Source of the DNA: Verrucomicrobiota bacterium
GTDB taxonomy: Bacteria; Verrucomicrobiota; Verrucomicrobiia; Limisphaerales; UBA1096
Direction: 5' to 3'
DNA: 45,945 nucleotides
Assembly: GCA_030749225.1 (NCBI GenBank)
Contig: JASMKO010000038.1
Coordinates: forward strand, 1 to 45,945
The position numbers and the translations under genes are program-made. The notes below the pieces were generated by a model. That model saw nothing but the letters and a program-made list of their open reading frames with translations, searched no databases and was not told the origin of the DNA. This document shows, one piece after another, positions 37,741 through 45,925 of this stretch (position 1 is the first letter of the stretch; every line of letters begins with the position of its first letter).

Positions 37741-38547
37741 TTAATTGCCTTTGGCCAAGCGGCGGTACTGCCCCAAAACAGCCCAGAGGTTGACGGGATT
37801 GAAGGTGCCACCGTAGCCAATGTACTCAGCGTGCCCGTCGGCGAATGAATAGTTCGATCCTCCGCTGTTGCCCTCTTCCCGGGCTTGGCTGTTACGGTTG
37901 TGCATGTTCCAGACCAGTTCCTGCCAGGCGTTGCCTTCCCCTTCCATGAAATCCATGAAGAAATGGGCACTCTCGGCATTTTTCTCTCCGTAAACAATGG
38001 TCCCGGCCGGTTCACCAAGATCCGTGTCGCGGATAGCCTTGTCGAACAGAATCTGGTCATTGAATGGCAGGCCTTTGGGGGCGAGGAAAAAATCATTCCA
38101 TCCATTGATCATGTAGCTTCGGGGAGCCACATCCGCCGGGTGAACCTGACGGGTACCCGACGCCGGTGGCGGTATTTTGCGATCGCTTGGGCAAACCAAA
38201 AGTCCGCTGTTTGAATAGTATCGCAACAGGCGACCCGGCCAGCAGGGATGGCCATGATTCATTCCCCGGGTTCGGGGTGGGTAGGCACCATCTGTATCGT
38301 CGGCGTAAAGGATGGTTGCGGTGATAATCTGCCGGTTATTATTCAAGCAGGAAGCCTTCAGGCTCGATTCCCTGGCCCTGCCCAGCGCGGGCAGCAACAA
38401 CGCCGCCAAAATGGCAATGATGGCAATCACCACCAGCAATTCCACCAGTGTGAATCCGCATCTCGTGGCGAAATTCTTCCCAATTGACTGCTCTTCTGAT
38501 CGTCCTGATGGAAAAGTTGCCGGGTTCATTGGGTTAAGGATTGTCAT
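37741..38547 (-). CDS. Prepilin-type protein (pseudopilin, Verrucomicrobiota H-X9-DG type)
   Basis: About 268 residues. The prepilin peptidase site and first helix are clear: Gly then [20 protein letters not shown], with Glu5 of the mature protein present. The C-terminal [14 protein letters not shown] is the motif seen in the large pseudopilin paralogue families of Verrucomicrobiota and Planctomycetes. The start is uncertain: ATG at 38547 (overlapping the upstream gene by 14 bp) or ATG at 38529 (4 bp after its stop), neither with a good ribosome site. It sits inside the propeller operon, suggesting a surface-attached partner of the hydrolases, but its function is not known. Confidence 0.85.
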   Translation of the reverse strand: MTILNPMNPATFPSGRSEEQSIGKNFATRCGFTLVELLVVIAIIAILAALLLPALGRARESSLKASCLNNNRQIITATILYADDTDGAYPPRTRGMNHGHPCWPGRLLRYYSNSGLLVCPSDRKIPPPASGTRQVHPADVAPRSYMINGWNDFFLAPKGLPFNDQILFDKAIRDTDLGEPAGTIVYGEKNAESAHFFMDFMEGEGNAWQELVWNMHNRNSQAREEGNSGGSNYSFADGHAEYIGYGGTFNPVNLWAVLGQYRRLAKGN

Positions 38548-39727
38548 CAGCACCGGGACCAATTCTAGGTTGGCGATGCAGAAGGCTGGCACGGATGGTG
38601 TTGTAGGGCTTCATGTCCTTGATAAGCGCAATGGCAGTCGTTTCATCCACCATTTCCACAATGGTGTACCATCCCCAGTTGGACTTCGGCTTTTCTGTCG
38701 GCCACAGCATGTTTGCATACCAACTCCTTCCCGCGTCACTGCTGAGTGCAAGCCTCGGGGGGCGATGATATCCGCAAAGCAGCACATCGTCGGGCAACTG
38801 CACCACTGAGCCGTGCGATCCGGGCAACGTCTCGACCGGGCTGGACCATGTCCTGCCACCATCCCAACTGTTCACCCGGCACAGCCCGGTCCTCTCGCCA
38901 CGGGGTTCGCCGGGGATGATGTTTGAAACACGATCTTCGGTGCGCAGCAAACCCACCAGCCCCCCGTTGTCCAGCTTGGCCACCGCGGGTTCACTGAAAA
39001 TCATCATGTTGCCGGGATTCCCATGGCCGATGATCGAGAAACTCCAGTTCTCCCCTTCATCGCCGCTGAGCAACACCGCCGAACTCAACCACTTGGGCTC
39101 GAGATAACCGGCTACCGGGACCACGAGTGTTCCATCATCAAGTTCCAGCAATCGACCACCGGTCCACACCCACGCGTTGGCCAAGCGCGAGGCGTCAATC
39201 GCGTTCCCCGCCGTCCAACTTCTGCCCCGGTCACGACTGTAGGCCAAGCGCAGGGGCTTTTCGGATACTGCCATCAGGCGGCCGTCACGGCGGACACCCA
39301 GGGTGCTGATTGTTCGAACCCCATCCTGCAAAATACCCACGTAAGGCTTGGACCAGGTTTTCCCACCATCAGTGGACTGGATGAAAACCGGCCTGTGTCC
39401 GCCAGGAACCACAAGTGCAACCAGGGTTCCATCCAGCATGCGCACTAGGCATGGGACCACATGATATCTCTCTTCCTGACTCGCTGGTGGGCCCTGATAG
39501 ATTAGCCGAGGCTTGGTGGGCTTCCACTCCACCTCCTGCACCTCGGAATTCGAGTAGCGCAAAAACAGCTCATAGTCCTTTTCGCCTTCAGCATAAACAA
39601 TCAATCCCAAGCCGGCATTCAATGCAAAAAAAATAGCGACCATCCCCGGCATTCCAAAGATCGACCTTAACTTTTCCATGATATTTCGACTGCAATGAAA
39701 GCTACCGGACCGACAGTTCATTTTCAT
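38534..39727 (-). CDS. Sialidase-like BNR propeller protein
   Basis: 397 residues from the ATG at 39727. This ATG overlaps the DUF4838 stop as TAATG and has GGGAGG six bases upstream, in the end of that gene, so coupled translation is likely. An alternative ATG at 39679 begins closer to the hydrophobic segment ([18 protein letters not shown]). Asp boxes are [32 protein letters not shown] and SSDAGRSW. The opening [10 protein letters not shown] and the phrase [12 protein letters not shown] link it to the other propellers here. The (F/Y)RIP site reads HVVP, so the arginine is missing. It has no C-terminal jelly-roll. Substrate unknown; the operon suggests a complex glycan. Confidence 0.85.
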   Translation of the reverse strand: MKMNCRSGSFHCSRNIMEKLRSIFGMPGMVAIFFALNAGLGLIVYAEGEKDYELFLRYSNSEVQEVEWKPTKPRLIYQGPPASQEERYHVVPCLVRMLDGTLVALVVPGGHRPVFIQSTDGGKTWSKPYVGILQDGVRTISTLGVRRDGRLMAVSEKPLRLAYSRDRGRSWTAGNAIDASRLANAWVWTGGRLLELDDGTLVVPVAGYLEPKWLSSAVLLSGDEGENWSFSIIGHGNPGNMMIFSEPAVAKLDNGGLVGLLRTEDRVSNIIPGEPRGERTGLCRVNSWDGGRTWSSPVETLPGSHGSVVQLPDDVLLCGYHRPPRLALSSDAGRSWYANMLWPTEKPKSNWGWYTIVEMVDETTAIALIKDMKPYNTIRASLLHRQPRIGPGADDNP

Positions 39728-41988
39728 TATTTTCCTCCCTCGGCCGCCCAAAGCATGGCCGGACCGGTGATCCCGCCGGTGCCCAGTTCGCTCAACTGGC
39801 GGTTGCTGATCTTCACGACTATCAGATTCGATTGACCGAACCGGATTGCCTCCGTGGCGTCAAATTCCCAGGGTCTACCGATAGGGGCGAGACCGCTCTC
39901 TACCAGTTTCAATTCCCTTCCATTGATCCAGGCCTTGGCCGACTCATCCACTCCCCCAAGCCAAAGCCGGATTGAACGCCCGCGAAACCTGTTGTCAACC
40001 TTTGCGGTTGTGCGGTACCACGCCTGTGCCTTGTAGTAGCGCAGACCCTGGTTCGACCAAGATTGGGACCAAGTTTTTAGCGGTCGCCAGGAACCGGTGC
40101 CGATCCCAGGTTTCCACAAACCCAGCGCCTCCCCTCCATCAAACGGATCGAGCATGAAAAGCCACTCGTCTGGAAGCCTCGCCACAACTTCGTTGCCGTT
40201 GGTGATGCGTTCGTAGCCACTCTGCACGGTTGTGTTCCAAAAACGCCTGATGAAAGCGGACCCGTAGCGTCTGCTCAACAACACCGGATCATGCTCAAAT
40301 GCTTCGGGAACGATTTGACCGAGAATCTTGTCCCGATGTTCTCTGGCATTGCTGAAATCGAGGTTGTTGACCGCACTCATCATTTTAAGGTGTTCGACAC
40401 CAAAATCGAAACCCACCCGCGTCATGTGAACACGCCGCGCAAAAATGGATTCATCAGTTACAGACTGCTCGGCGCTTTGGAGTGACGATTCCAGTTTCAA
40501 CATGACACGGGGGATGAGAATATGGGGAATATCGAAAACATTGCCGGTGTGGTAGTCAGCCTCCCTGTAAGCCCGCTCAAGACGATCGAAGTGCGATCGC
40601 ATCGGTTCGGCTGCAGGCCCATAAAACTTTGTGAAATAATCATCCAACAGGGCATCCGCGTTTAGTGATGGATTCCACATGATCCTTGAAGCAAGGTAAA
40701 GTGATGGCCCGTGGTAGGCCCAGGCTGGCTTGCACTCCACCCGGCAGGCGATCATCCCCATGCGATGGTAATAGGGATATTCTGCACGAATCTGGCGAAT
40801 CATCGAAAAGGGAATCCCCGCATCCGCGAGGTGAAAGAGATATCCGCGATACATCATCCTAACGCCAAGGGCCTTCCAGTCCTCAACGATTTGCCTGATG
40901 TATTGGCGTTCCCAGCAAAACGGATTGTCAATGGCATGAATGCGACAGACATCAATGGGCGCCAGAATGGGCAGGATTTTTGTGTCGGGTTTCTCCCGAA
41001 CCGGTGCCCGCATGTGCTGTGAGTAGCAGTAGAAGGCCAGCCCCACATCAGGATGTTGCTTCCGCAACTCGGCCAGCAGGAGATTGAAGAACTTCACATA
41101 GCGGTCCGTGACTGAAACCCGGCCATGAAGAGGATCCATGTCGTGCGCGTCCCAAGGATGAATACCGAACCCGTGTCCATCGTATGGCCCGACACTGACA
41201 TATTCAGTGGAGGGATCGTTCTTCAGTTCCTCGAGGGAGGCCTGCAGCGTCCGCTGGAAAACCTCCGGGTGTGACAGGTTTAGCTTGTCTGTGTGCCGGC
41301 CATCCTCGCTCATGTAGAGTTCCGGCTCCTTGTCAGGGTGGCTACGCCACCCCGGCCCGTGCCCACCCGCGTTGAACCCGCCCATTCGCATTCTTTGGAA
41401 CCATCGATTTGGGACGTCAGTAAGAATGCGTCCCCTGAAGCCGGGACGCTGGATGGTATCCTGATGGCGGACGGCAACGGTGCCGGTCTTCGGGATCACA
41501 GTTCCGATCTCCCCCGGAACAAACCAACGAACCCCCAGTTGTTCAAGCAACTCGTATGCTGCGATGAGGGAACCCTGTGGCGAAAGGCCAACCAAATGTA
41601 TATTACGATCGGTTACCAGTAACCGAAAGGAGGCGGGATCATCTCCTCCAGCCCTGATCCGCTGCTTTGAGACGGCCGCATTGGGAGCAGCCTGGCCAAT
41701 ATGGATTTTGATCCCACCGGTTGTTTGTTTTTCCGTGATGATTGGCAGTCGTGCCCCAGAGATTTTTTCAACGTGTTCGACCAGTTCGTCGGCAGCAAGT
41801 TGTTCCAACTCATCGGGTTCCCTAGGCAGGATTATGGACGCACGCGCCGTGCCTCCCTCAACCAATTGAACGGTTTTGGCAGCACTTTCAGCACCGTGCC
41901 CTCTAACCAGCAGGAGGCATGCTCCCAATAGAACAGTTGCAAGGATTCGTGTGGCGGGTTTTTCCATGGTAACAAGCGGCTTTTCCAT
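39727..41988 (-). CDS. DUF4838-domain exported protein
   Basis: 753 residues from the ATG at 41988; a second in-frame ATG at 41967 is also reasonable. A signal peptide follows (TRILATVLLGACLLLVRG). The N-terminal part (about 40-165, ASIILPREPDELEQLAADEL, AAYELLEQLGVRWFVPGE) is like domain 2 of GH20/GH67 enzymes. The middle (about 190-470) is the DUF4838 barrel-like domain (YVSVGPYDGHGFG, AFYCYSQHMRAPV). The end (about 640-750) is a beta-sandwich (YYKAQAWYRTTAKVDNRFRG, GVDESAKAWINGREL). DUF4838 proteins occur in glycan-degradation loci, and enzymatic activity is presumed but not assigned. It starts 23 bp after the MBL lipoprotein and is coupled to the propeller gene. Confidence 0.88.
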   Translation of the reverse strand: MEKPLVTMEKPATRILATVLLGACLLLVRGHGAESAAKTVQLVEGGTARASIILPREPDELEQLAADELVEHVEKISGARLPIITEKQTTGGIKIHIGQAAPNAAVSKQRIRAGGDDPASFRLLVTDRNIHLVGLSPQGSLIAAYELLEQLGVRWFVPGEIGTVIPKTGTVAVRHQDTIQRPGFRGRILTDVPNRWFQRMRMGGFNAGGHGPGWRSHPDKEPELYMSEDGRHTDKLNLSHPEVFQRTLQASLEELKNDPSTEYVSVGPYDGHGFGIHPWDAHDMDPLHGRVSVTDRYVKFFNLLLAELRKQHPDVGLAFYCYSQHMRAPVREKPDTKILPILAPIDVCRIHAIDNPFCWERQYIRQIVEDWKALGVRMMYRGYLFHLADAGIPFSMIRQIRAEYPYYHRMGMIACRVECKPAWAYHGPSLYLASRIMWNPSLNADALLDDYFTKFYGPAAEPMRSHFDRLERAYREADYHTGNVFDIPHILIPRVMLKLESSLQSAEQSVTDESIFARRVHMTRVGFDFGVEHLKMMSAVNNLDFSNAREHRDKILGQIVPEAFEHDPVLLSRRYGSAFIRRFWNTTVQSGYERITNGNEVVARLPDEWLFMLDPFDGGEALGLWKPGIGTGSWRPLKTWSQSWSNQGLRYYKAQAWYRTTAKVDNRFRGRSIRLWLGGVDESAKAWINGRELKLVESGLAPIGRPWEFDATEAIRFGQSNLIVVKISNRQLSELGTGGITGPAMLWAAEGGK

Positions 41989-42011
41989 TGAGGCTAATTG
42001 TTTCCCAAGTT

Positions 42012-42953
42012 CTATTCAATGCGCTGGAGCCCGAACGCGGAAACATAATGGGTTTGAACTCCCAGTTCCTGCATCCATTTTCGTACGGTCAAGGTTTCCC
42101 ATGGACCCGAATCGGAGCCATCGCCGGAATCGTTTTCCCACAACCATCGCGGAGTCGGCCACAGGCAGGCCGTTGGGGACACGGCCCGATAAAAGTCCAA
42201 GTCCACCCCTCTCTGGCCGTGATGGGACATCTGGACATAATCCGCACGTAACCGATCCCGAAACGGACTTTCGAGCAGCTTTTCTCCTCCCTGCACACCT
42301 AAATCCCCGGTGAAGAGGACTGATTTATTGGAGTCTGAAACCTTCAGGACAAGACTGGAATTGTTGATGGCATTGGAAGTGATCTCTGGGTTTTTGATCC
42401 CGAGGATTTCTATAAGATTGCCATCGATGCGGATTTCCTGTCCCACGAGGGGTTCCATCAACTTGATATCCGATTTTTTCACAGCACGGCCAAATGCACG
42501 CACGCTTTCAAGATGGGTGGGAGGTTTGGGTTCATGTTTCGTCACCCACTCCTCGTCCGGGAGGGAGGCGTAAATGGCGTCAATATCTATGCCTCCCTGT
42601 TCTTGCAGGATGGCTGTTAGGGCGTCCACATGGTCCGGATGAGGATGGGACAGGAACCAGGCGTGAACCCTGTTGCCCAACGGTTTCAGGAATTTCCTGA
42701 GCTGAGGCGCATCCTCCCGGTTGCCCCCATCAACAACCATGACTTTTCCCCCACGGGTTGACATCACATAGGACATCATTTGTGACGGGGTCTGGGATGG
42801 CAGTTGCCAAAGGGTGAAATGAGCGGGTTCTCCTTTGACAACTTCAGCAACGGATTCAACTGGTTTCGCTTCAGGTGCGGTAGGCAACTGCTGCGACTCA
42901 CCGCACCCTACCAGCACCACGGCTGCGATTGTTGTGAGTAGGGGGTGTTTCAT
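42012..42953 (-). CDS. MBL-fold hydrolase lipoprotein
   Basis: 313 residues with a lipoprotein signal (MKHPLLTTIAAVVLVGC, Cys17). The metallo-beta-lactamase fold is shown by MVVDGGNRED, the HxHxDH metal motif at His103-His108 (LSHPHPDHVD), VLFTGDLGVQG and ADYVQMSHHGQRG. The overall layout is like the ComEC/Rec2-type MBL domain, but without membrane helices. It is likely an outer-facing or periplasmic hydrolase of unknown substrate. The start overlaps the upstream lipoprotein stop as ATGA, and the DUF4838 gene follows after 23 bp. The leader DNA repeats that of two other lipoproteins. Confidence 0.88.
   Translation of the reverse strand: MKHPLLTTIAAVVLVGCGESQQLPTAPEAKPVESVAEVVKGEPAHFTLWQLPSQTPSQMMSYVMSTRGGKVMVVDGGNREDAPQLRKFLKPLGNRVHAWFLSHPHPDHVDALTAILQEQGGIDIDAIYASLPDEEWVTKHEPKPPTHLESVRAFGRAVKKSDIKLMEPLVGQEIRIDGNLIEILGIKNPEITSNAINNSSLVLKVSDSNKSVLFTGDLGVQGGEKLLESPFRDRLRADYVQMSHHGQRGVDLDFYRAVSPTACLWPTPRWLWENDSGDGSDSGPWETLTVRKWMQELGVQTHYVSAFGLQRIE
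42903..42953 (-). repeat. Lipoprotein leader repeat, copy B
   Basis: The first 17 codons of the MBL-fold lipoprotein. By eye it matches copy A and copy C each at about 41 of 51 bases. Confidence 0.75.
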
Positions 42954-43465
42954 TTCAGTGACTGGATTTTTTTGTCATCCGGGAAAAGTGTCTTTGTGAG
43001 TCCTAGAAGCTCTTGGGATTCAAAGAAGCTTTCCCTAACAATCTGGCCGTTCAAGTAATACCTCAACTCATTGCAACTGTAGCAAACTAGGAGATCCACT
43101 TTTATGCTCCCGTCGGTGAAGCGGAAAGCGACCCCGGGACGAAAGAGACAGTCTGGTGAAACTGAGTGGCGAATGTAGGTGTTGGAATTTGTTAGAATCT
43201 GCGATAATGCGTTTCTTGATTTTCCCGATAATGGAATCGCCCTCGATATAATTGTATAGCCATGCAGATTTCCACCATTCTGAAGTTTCTGCTCGTTTGG
43301 ATAGGAATCGTCCACCCTATACACTTCGCAGATCGTGGCTTTACTAAGATCGGACGCGAGGGCATAGGCCGGTTCCATTTTCTCGTTTGTCCATTGCATA
43401 TTGTTTTTGGCATCACACCCCAACAGCAACACGACTGTGATTGTTGTGAGTAGTATGTGCTTCAT
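42950..43465 (-). CDS. Lipoprotein of unknown function
   Basis: 171 residues with a lipoprotein signal (MKHILLTTITVVLLLGC, Cys17). The mature part (KMEPAYALASDLSKATICEV, AFRFTDGSIKVDLLVCYSC, RYYLNGQIV) has no motif I recognise; two cysteines in VCYSC are the only notable residues. It overlaps the MBL lipoprotein by ATGA. Immediately upstream, also overlapping by ATGA, is a decayed tail of a different gene (43462-43504), which suggests that this reading frame was once the downstream partner of an intact gene. Confidence 0.7.
   Translation of the reverse strand: MKHILLTTITVVLLLGCDAKNNMQWTNEKMEPAYALASDLSKATICEVYRVDDSYPNEQKLQNGGNLHGYTIISRAIPLSGKSRNALSQILTNSNTYIRHSVSPDCLFRPGVAFRFTDGSIKVDLLVCYSCNELRYYLNGQIVRESFFESQELLGLTKTLFPDDKKIQSLK
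43415..43465 (-). repeat. Lipoprotein leader repeat, copy C
   Basis: The first 17 codons of the unknown lipoprotein. By eye it matches copy B at about 41 of 51 bases. Confidence 0.7.
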
Positions 43466-43504
43466 TTCCCTTCAGCTTTCAATTCTTAAGATGTCTTGAC
43501 TCCG
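43462..43504 (-). pseudogene. Remnant of a gene tail (ends ELKAEGK)
   Basis: On the minus strand the frame reads GVKTS, a stop, then ELKAEGK and a TGA that overlaps the next gene's ATG. It matches 44758-44800 at about 37 of 43 bases, where the same stretch reads GVKTGEELKAEWK without the stop. The internal TAA corresponds to GAA in the other copy. From memory, tails of the type RKHGGKTGEELKAEGK end ankyrin-repeat proteins of Verrucomicrobiota, but I cannot check this here. Confidence 0.6.
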
Positions 43505-43528
43505 TTTTCCTAGATGGATTCCGCGATT

Positions 43529-44635
43529 TCAATTTTGCCCAGCTTTTGGTTGAACCGGGTTTCTGCGTTTCTCTTGGGCTTCTCGGGCCAAGGCGCAGTC
43601 ATCGGCAAGCAAATCGTCAAGCTTGGCAAAGATCGCGCTGTTGTCCTTCGCCGGATAGCTCTCCAACGCCGATTGGTATTCGGGCAGGCGGTACAGGAAA
43701 TCGCCGATCGATTCGCTGTCTAAATTACGTCCGTTCTTGCCGTAGGTTAGATCGTCGAGTAGATGCGCATTGAGTTCCTGCTCGAACTGGCCGCCCATAG
43801 GCAATGCAAGCATCGGTTTGCCCAAATACAGTGACTCGGTCATCAGCGTGAAACCGGCGGTCGATATGACGGCCTTAGACGAAGCCAAGTCGGCCAAAAA
43901 ACCGTCGAGACTGAACGGCTTGTAGGTTAGGTTGCCTTCCTCGTTATCACGACCGGCACCGTAAACCAGGAATCGTTCGCGAGGGAAATCCTTCAGCATG
44001 TCAATGAAGGATCCGCATTCCTGAGTGAAATAGACGAGAACGTGTCCTCCGTTGCTTGACTGCGCCTCGAGCACCGACTGGCGCAGGATCGGCGGGAACA
44101 GAAATGTGCGTTCGTTTTTAATATCGCCATAGAAGAACGTACTCACTAAGGAGACATCGGGCCTAGGCACAAAGGCGCGGATCACCGTCTCGGCAATCAC
44201 TGCGTCCTTCCTGAGAATCGTAGGGCATGGATATTCCATATAGCGCATGCGGTGCTGGTTATCGATAGTGATTAACGGCAAGTCTCGGTGCGTGGCCATG
44301 TAGGCGGTCAGCGGCTCAAAATCGCAAAGTACGATATCGGGTTGGAAGTCGTTGAAGACAGTTTTCTTGAACTCTCGAAACTTATCGATACCGCCGGTAA
44401 GCGACTTGAGATTCTTGATTGCTGTCTGCATTTTGCTGACGCGGTTTTGGATAGCAACAATGTGTAGCCCCGGCACATCGAACATGTTGAAATCCTCCTT
44501 TAGGTTTCGGTAACCCCGGTCATAACTCACACCAAGGATCTCGTGCCCTTGCCCCCGGAGATGCGTCATCATTTCGCGTGCTCGAGAGGAATGCCCCGAG
44601 CCGCTGCCAGAAATACCATAGACAATTTTCGCCAT
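43529..44635 (-). CDS. MJ1255/VC2487-type glycosyltransferase-like protein
   Basis: 368 residues of GT-B-like architecture. It begins KIVYGISGSGSGHSSRAREM, the glycine-rich loop of the MJ1255/VC2487 family. Later segments are PDIVLCDFEPLTAYMA, HVLVYFTQECGSF, SLDGFLADLASSKAVISTAG and FTLMTESLYLGKPMLALPMGGQFEQELNA, the last two being the nucleotide-sugar-binding half of the fold. Donor and acceptor are unknown. It is the first gene of the leftward direction here but is separated from the lipoprotein by a decayed tail, so it need not belong to the same operon. Its base composition is intermediate between the GC-rich left and the AT-rich right edge. Confidence 0.82.
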   Translation of the reverse strand: MAKIVYGISGSGSGHSSRAREMMTHLRGQGHEILGVSYDRGYRNLKEDFNMFDVPGLHIVAIQNRVSKMQTAIKNLKSLTGGIDKFREFKKTVFNDFQPDIVLCDFEPLTAYMATHRDLPLITIDNQHRMRYMEYPCPTILRKDAVIAETVIRAFVPRPDVSLVSTFFYGDIKNERTFLFPPILRQSVLEAQSSNGGHVLVYFTQECGSFIDMLKDFPRERFLVYGAGRDNEEGNLTYKPFSLDGFLADLASSKAVISTAGFTLMTESLYLGKPMLALPMGGQFEQELNAHLLDDLTYGKNGRNLDSESIGDFLYRLPEYQSALESYPAKDNSAIFAKLDDLLADDCALAREAQEKRRNPVQPKAGQN

Positions 44636-44757
44636 TATTCTTACTGGCGCATTTTTACTCTGAGCAACTCGGAGAGAAAAGTTTTCAATTATCTTTAAAT
44701 ACTATGAAAAAAGTGATGCGTTTGGTGCTGTTGAGATGAATAGCATTTTAGGGCCGA

Positions 44758-44859
44758 TTATTTCCATTCAGCTTTCAATTCTTCACCCGTCTTGACTCCG
44801 TGTTTGCGGGTTAAAAGGAAAGAAACAAGAGTTGTTACTGCTAGATAAATTGTTTTCAT
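44758..44859 (-). pseudogene. 33-codon frame joining a leader to the recurring gene tail; probable deletion remnant
   Basis: The frame starts ATG at 44859, with a hydrophobic N-terminus (MKTIYLAVTTLVSFLLT), and ends RKHGVKTGEELKAEWK before a TAA at 44758. The tail is the same sequence family as at 31337 and 43462. A signal-like start joined directly to a tail suggests that the middle of a longer gene was lost. It could instead be a real small peptide. It lies in the 240-bp gap between the divergent glycosyltransferase and YihY genes; the rest of the gap is A/T-rich with no clear promoter pair. Confidence 0.5.
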
Positions 44860-44875
44860 TTAGAATGAGCCGCCA

Positions 44876-45925
44876 ATGTTTAAGAGGTTAAAAAATACCA
44901 CAAAAAGGTGGGAGATGTTCCGCGAAAACCTTACGAAGGTGTCTGATAAGAAATCAATTGAAAAATTACCAAAACGATGGATGCGCGTGGCGCGGTTCAT
45001 CCTCTTGGCCTATGATAAATTTGACGAAAAGAGATGTTTTATGCGAGCTGCGGCGCTGTCGTTCAATTCGCTACTAGCCTTGATTCCGGTTCTTGCATTG
45101 ACTGGGGCTTTAACCTCATGGTTCATGAAGGATGGCAGCACGAAATCAATTGAAAAATTTGTGGACAAAATTATTGTTGTGGTAATGCCAGCAGATTCGA
45201 GTAATAAAGATATAGAAGCCATTAAGGGGAATCTTGGCACTCAAATTACTGAGTTCATCAATAACCTAAACAAACAGATCGATACCGATAATATTGGTAT
45301 TATTTCTTTTCTTTTGTTCATTTATCTTGGACTACGAGTCATCGTGCAAATGGAGGATACCTTCAATGAGCTTTGGAATGTCCCCAAGCCAAGGGCGTTG
45401 TATATGCAAATACTGAAATTTTCGCCTGCACTAATATTTTGCCCCTGTTGTATTATGATAGCATTCACAATTACCAGTGGTGAGAATTTTATTTTTCTTC
45501 AAACTGGACTTTATGGGTTTTTCGTAAATTGGATAGGCAAGCTTCTCTTGATCATAATCCCATTTTTATTTACAAGCGCAGGGCTCACTATTCTCTTCAA
45601 ACTAGTTCCGAATATAAATGTATCTTGGTTAGCTGCAATATGGGGTGGGGTAATAGGCGGTAGCGTTTGGCAATTGAACCACTTAGCCAGCACGTTTTAT
45701 GTTTCACAAGTGGTAATAAATAATGATTTTTACGGGAAGATATACGGTAGCTTAGGCTTACTCCCGGTATTCATGTTAGCGGTTTATTTTTCATGGTTAA
45801 TAATACTTTACGGGGCACTTGTCGCTGCACGTGTGCAGTATCATTCCACACCATTAAAAGAGACCATTGAGGATAAGGATGCTGAGCCCCTCACGCGTCG
45901 AATTGGCATAAAACATCAGACTTAA
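44876..45925 (+). CDS. YihY/BrkB-family inner membrane protein
   Basis: 349 residues with about six transmembrane helices. It has the family signatures MRAAALSFNSLLALIPVLALTG, an NELWNVPKPR segment after helix 2, LFKLVPN and WLAAIWGGVIGGSVWQL, then YGSLGLLPVFMLAVYFSWLI and ILYGALVAA. The group was once named ribonuclease BN and BrkB; its function is still unclear. The gene is strongly A/T-rich compared with the left of the window and carries no iterated palindrome, suggesting recent arrival or a different mutational history. The frame ends 20 bp before the window edge. Confidence 0.93.
   Translation: MFKRLKNTTKRWEMFRENLTKVSDKKSIEKLPKRWMRVARFILLAYDKFDEKRCFMRAAALSFNSLLALIPVLALTGALTSWFMKDGSTKSIEKFVDKIIVVVMPADSSNKDIEAIKGNLGTQITEFINNLNKQIDTDNIGIISFLLFIYLGLRVIVQMEDTFNELWNVPKPRALYMQILKFSPALIFCPCCIMIAFTITSGENFIFLQTGLYGFFVNWIGKLLLIIIPFLFTSAGLTILFKLVPNINVSWLAAIWGGVIGGSVWQLNHLASTFYVSQVVINNDFYGKIYGSLGLLPVFMLAVYFSWLIILYGALVAARVQYHSTPLKETIEDKDAEPLTRRIGIKHQT

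Noticed and set aside
29818..43465. Classical polysaccharide utilisation locus with SusC/SusD
   Set aside because: No TonB-dependent receptor or SusD-like lipoprotein is encoded in the block, so I do not name it a PUL.
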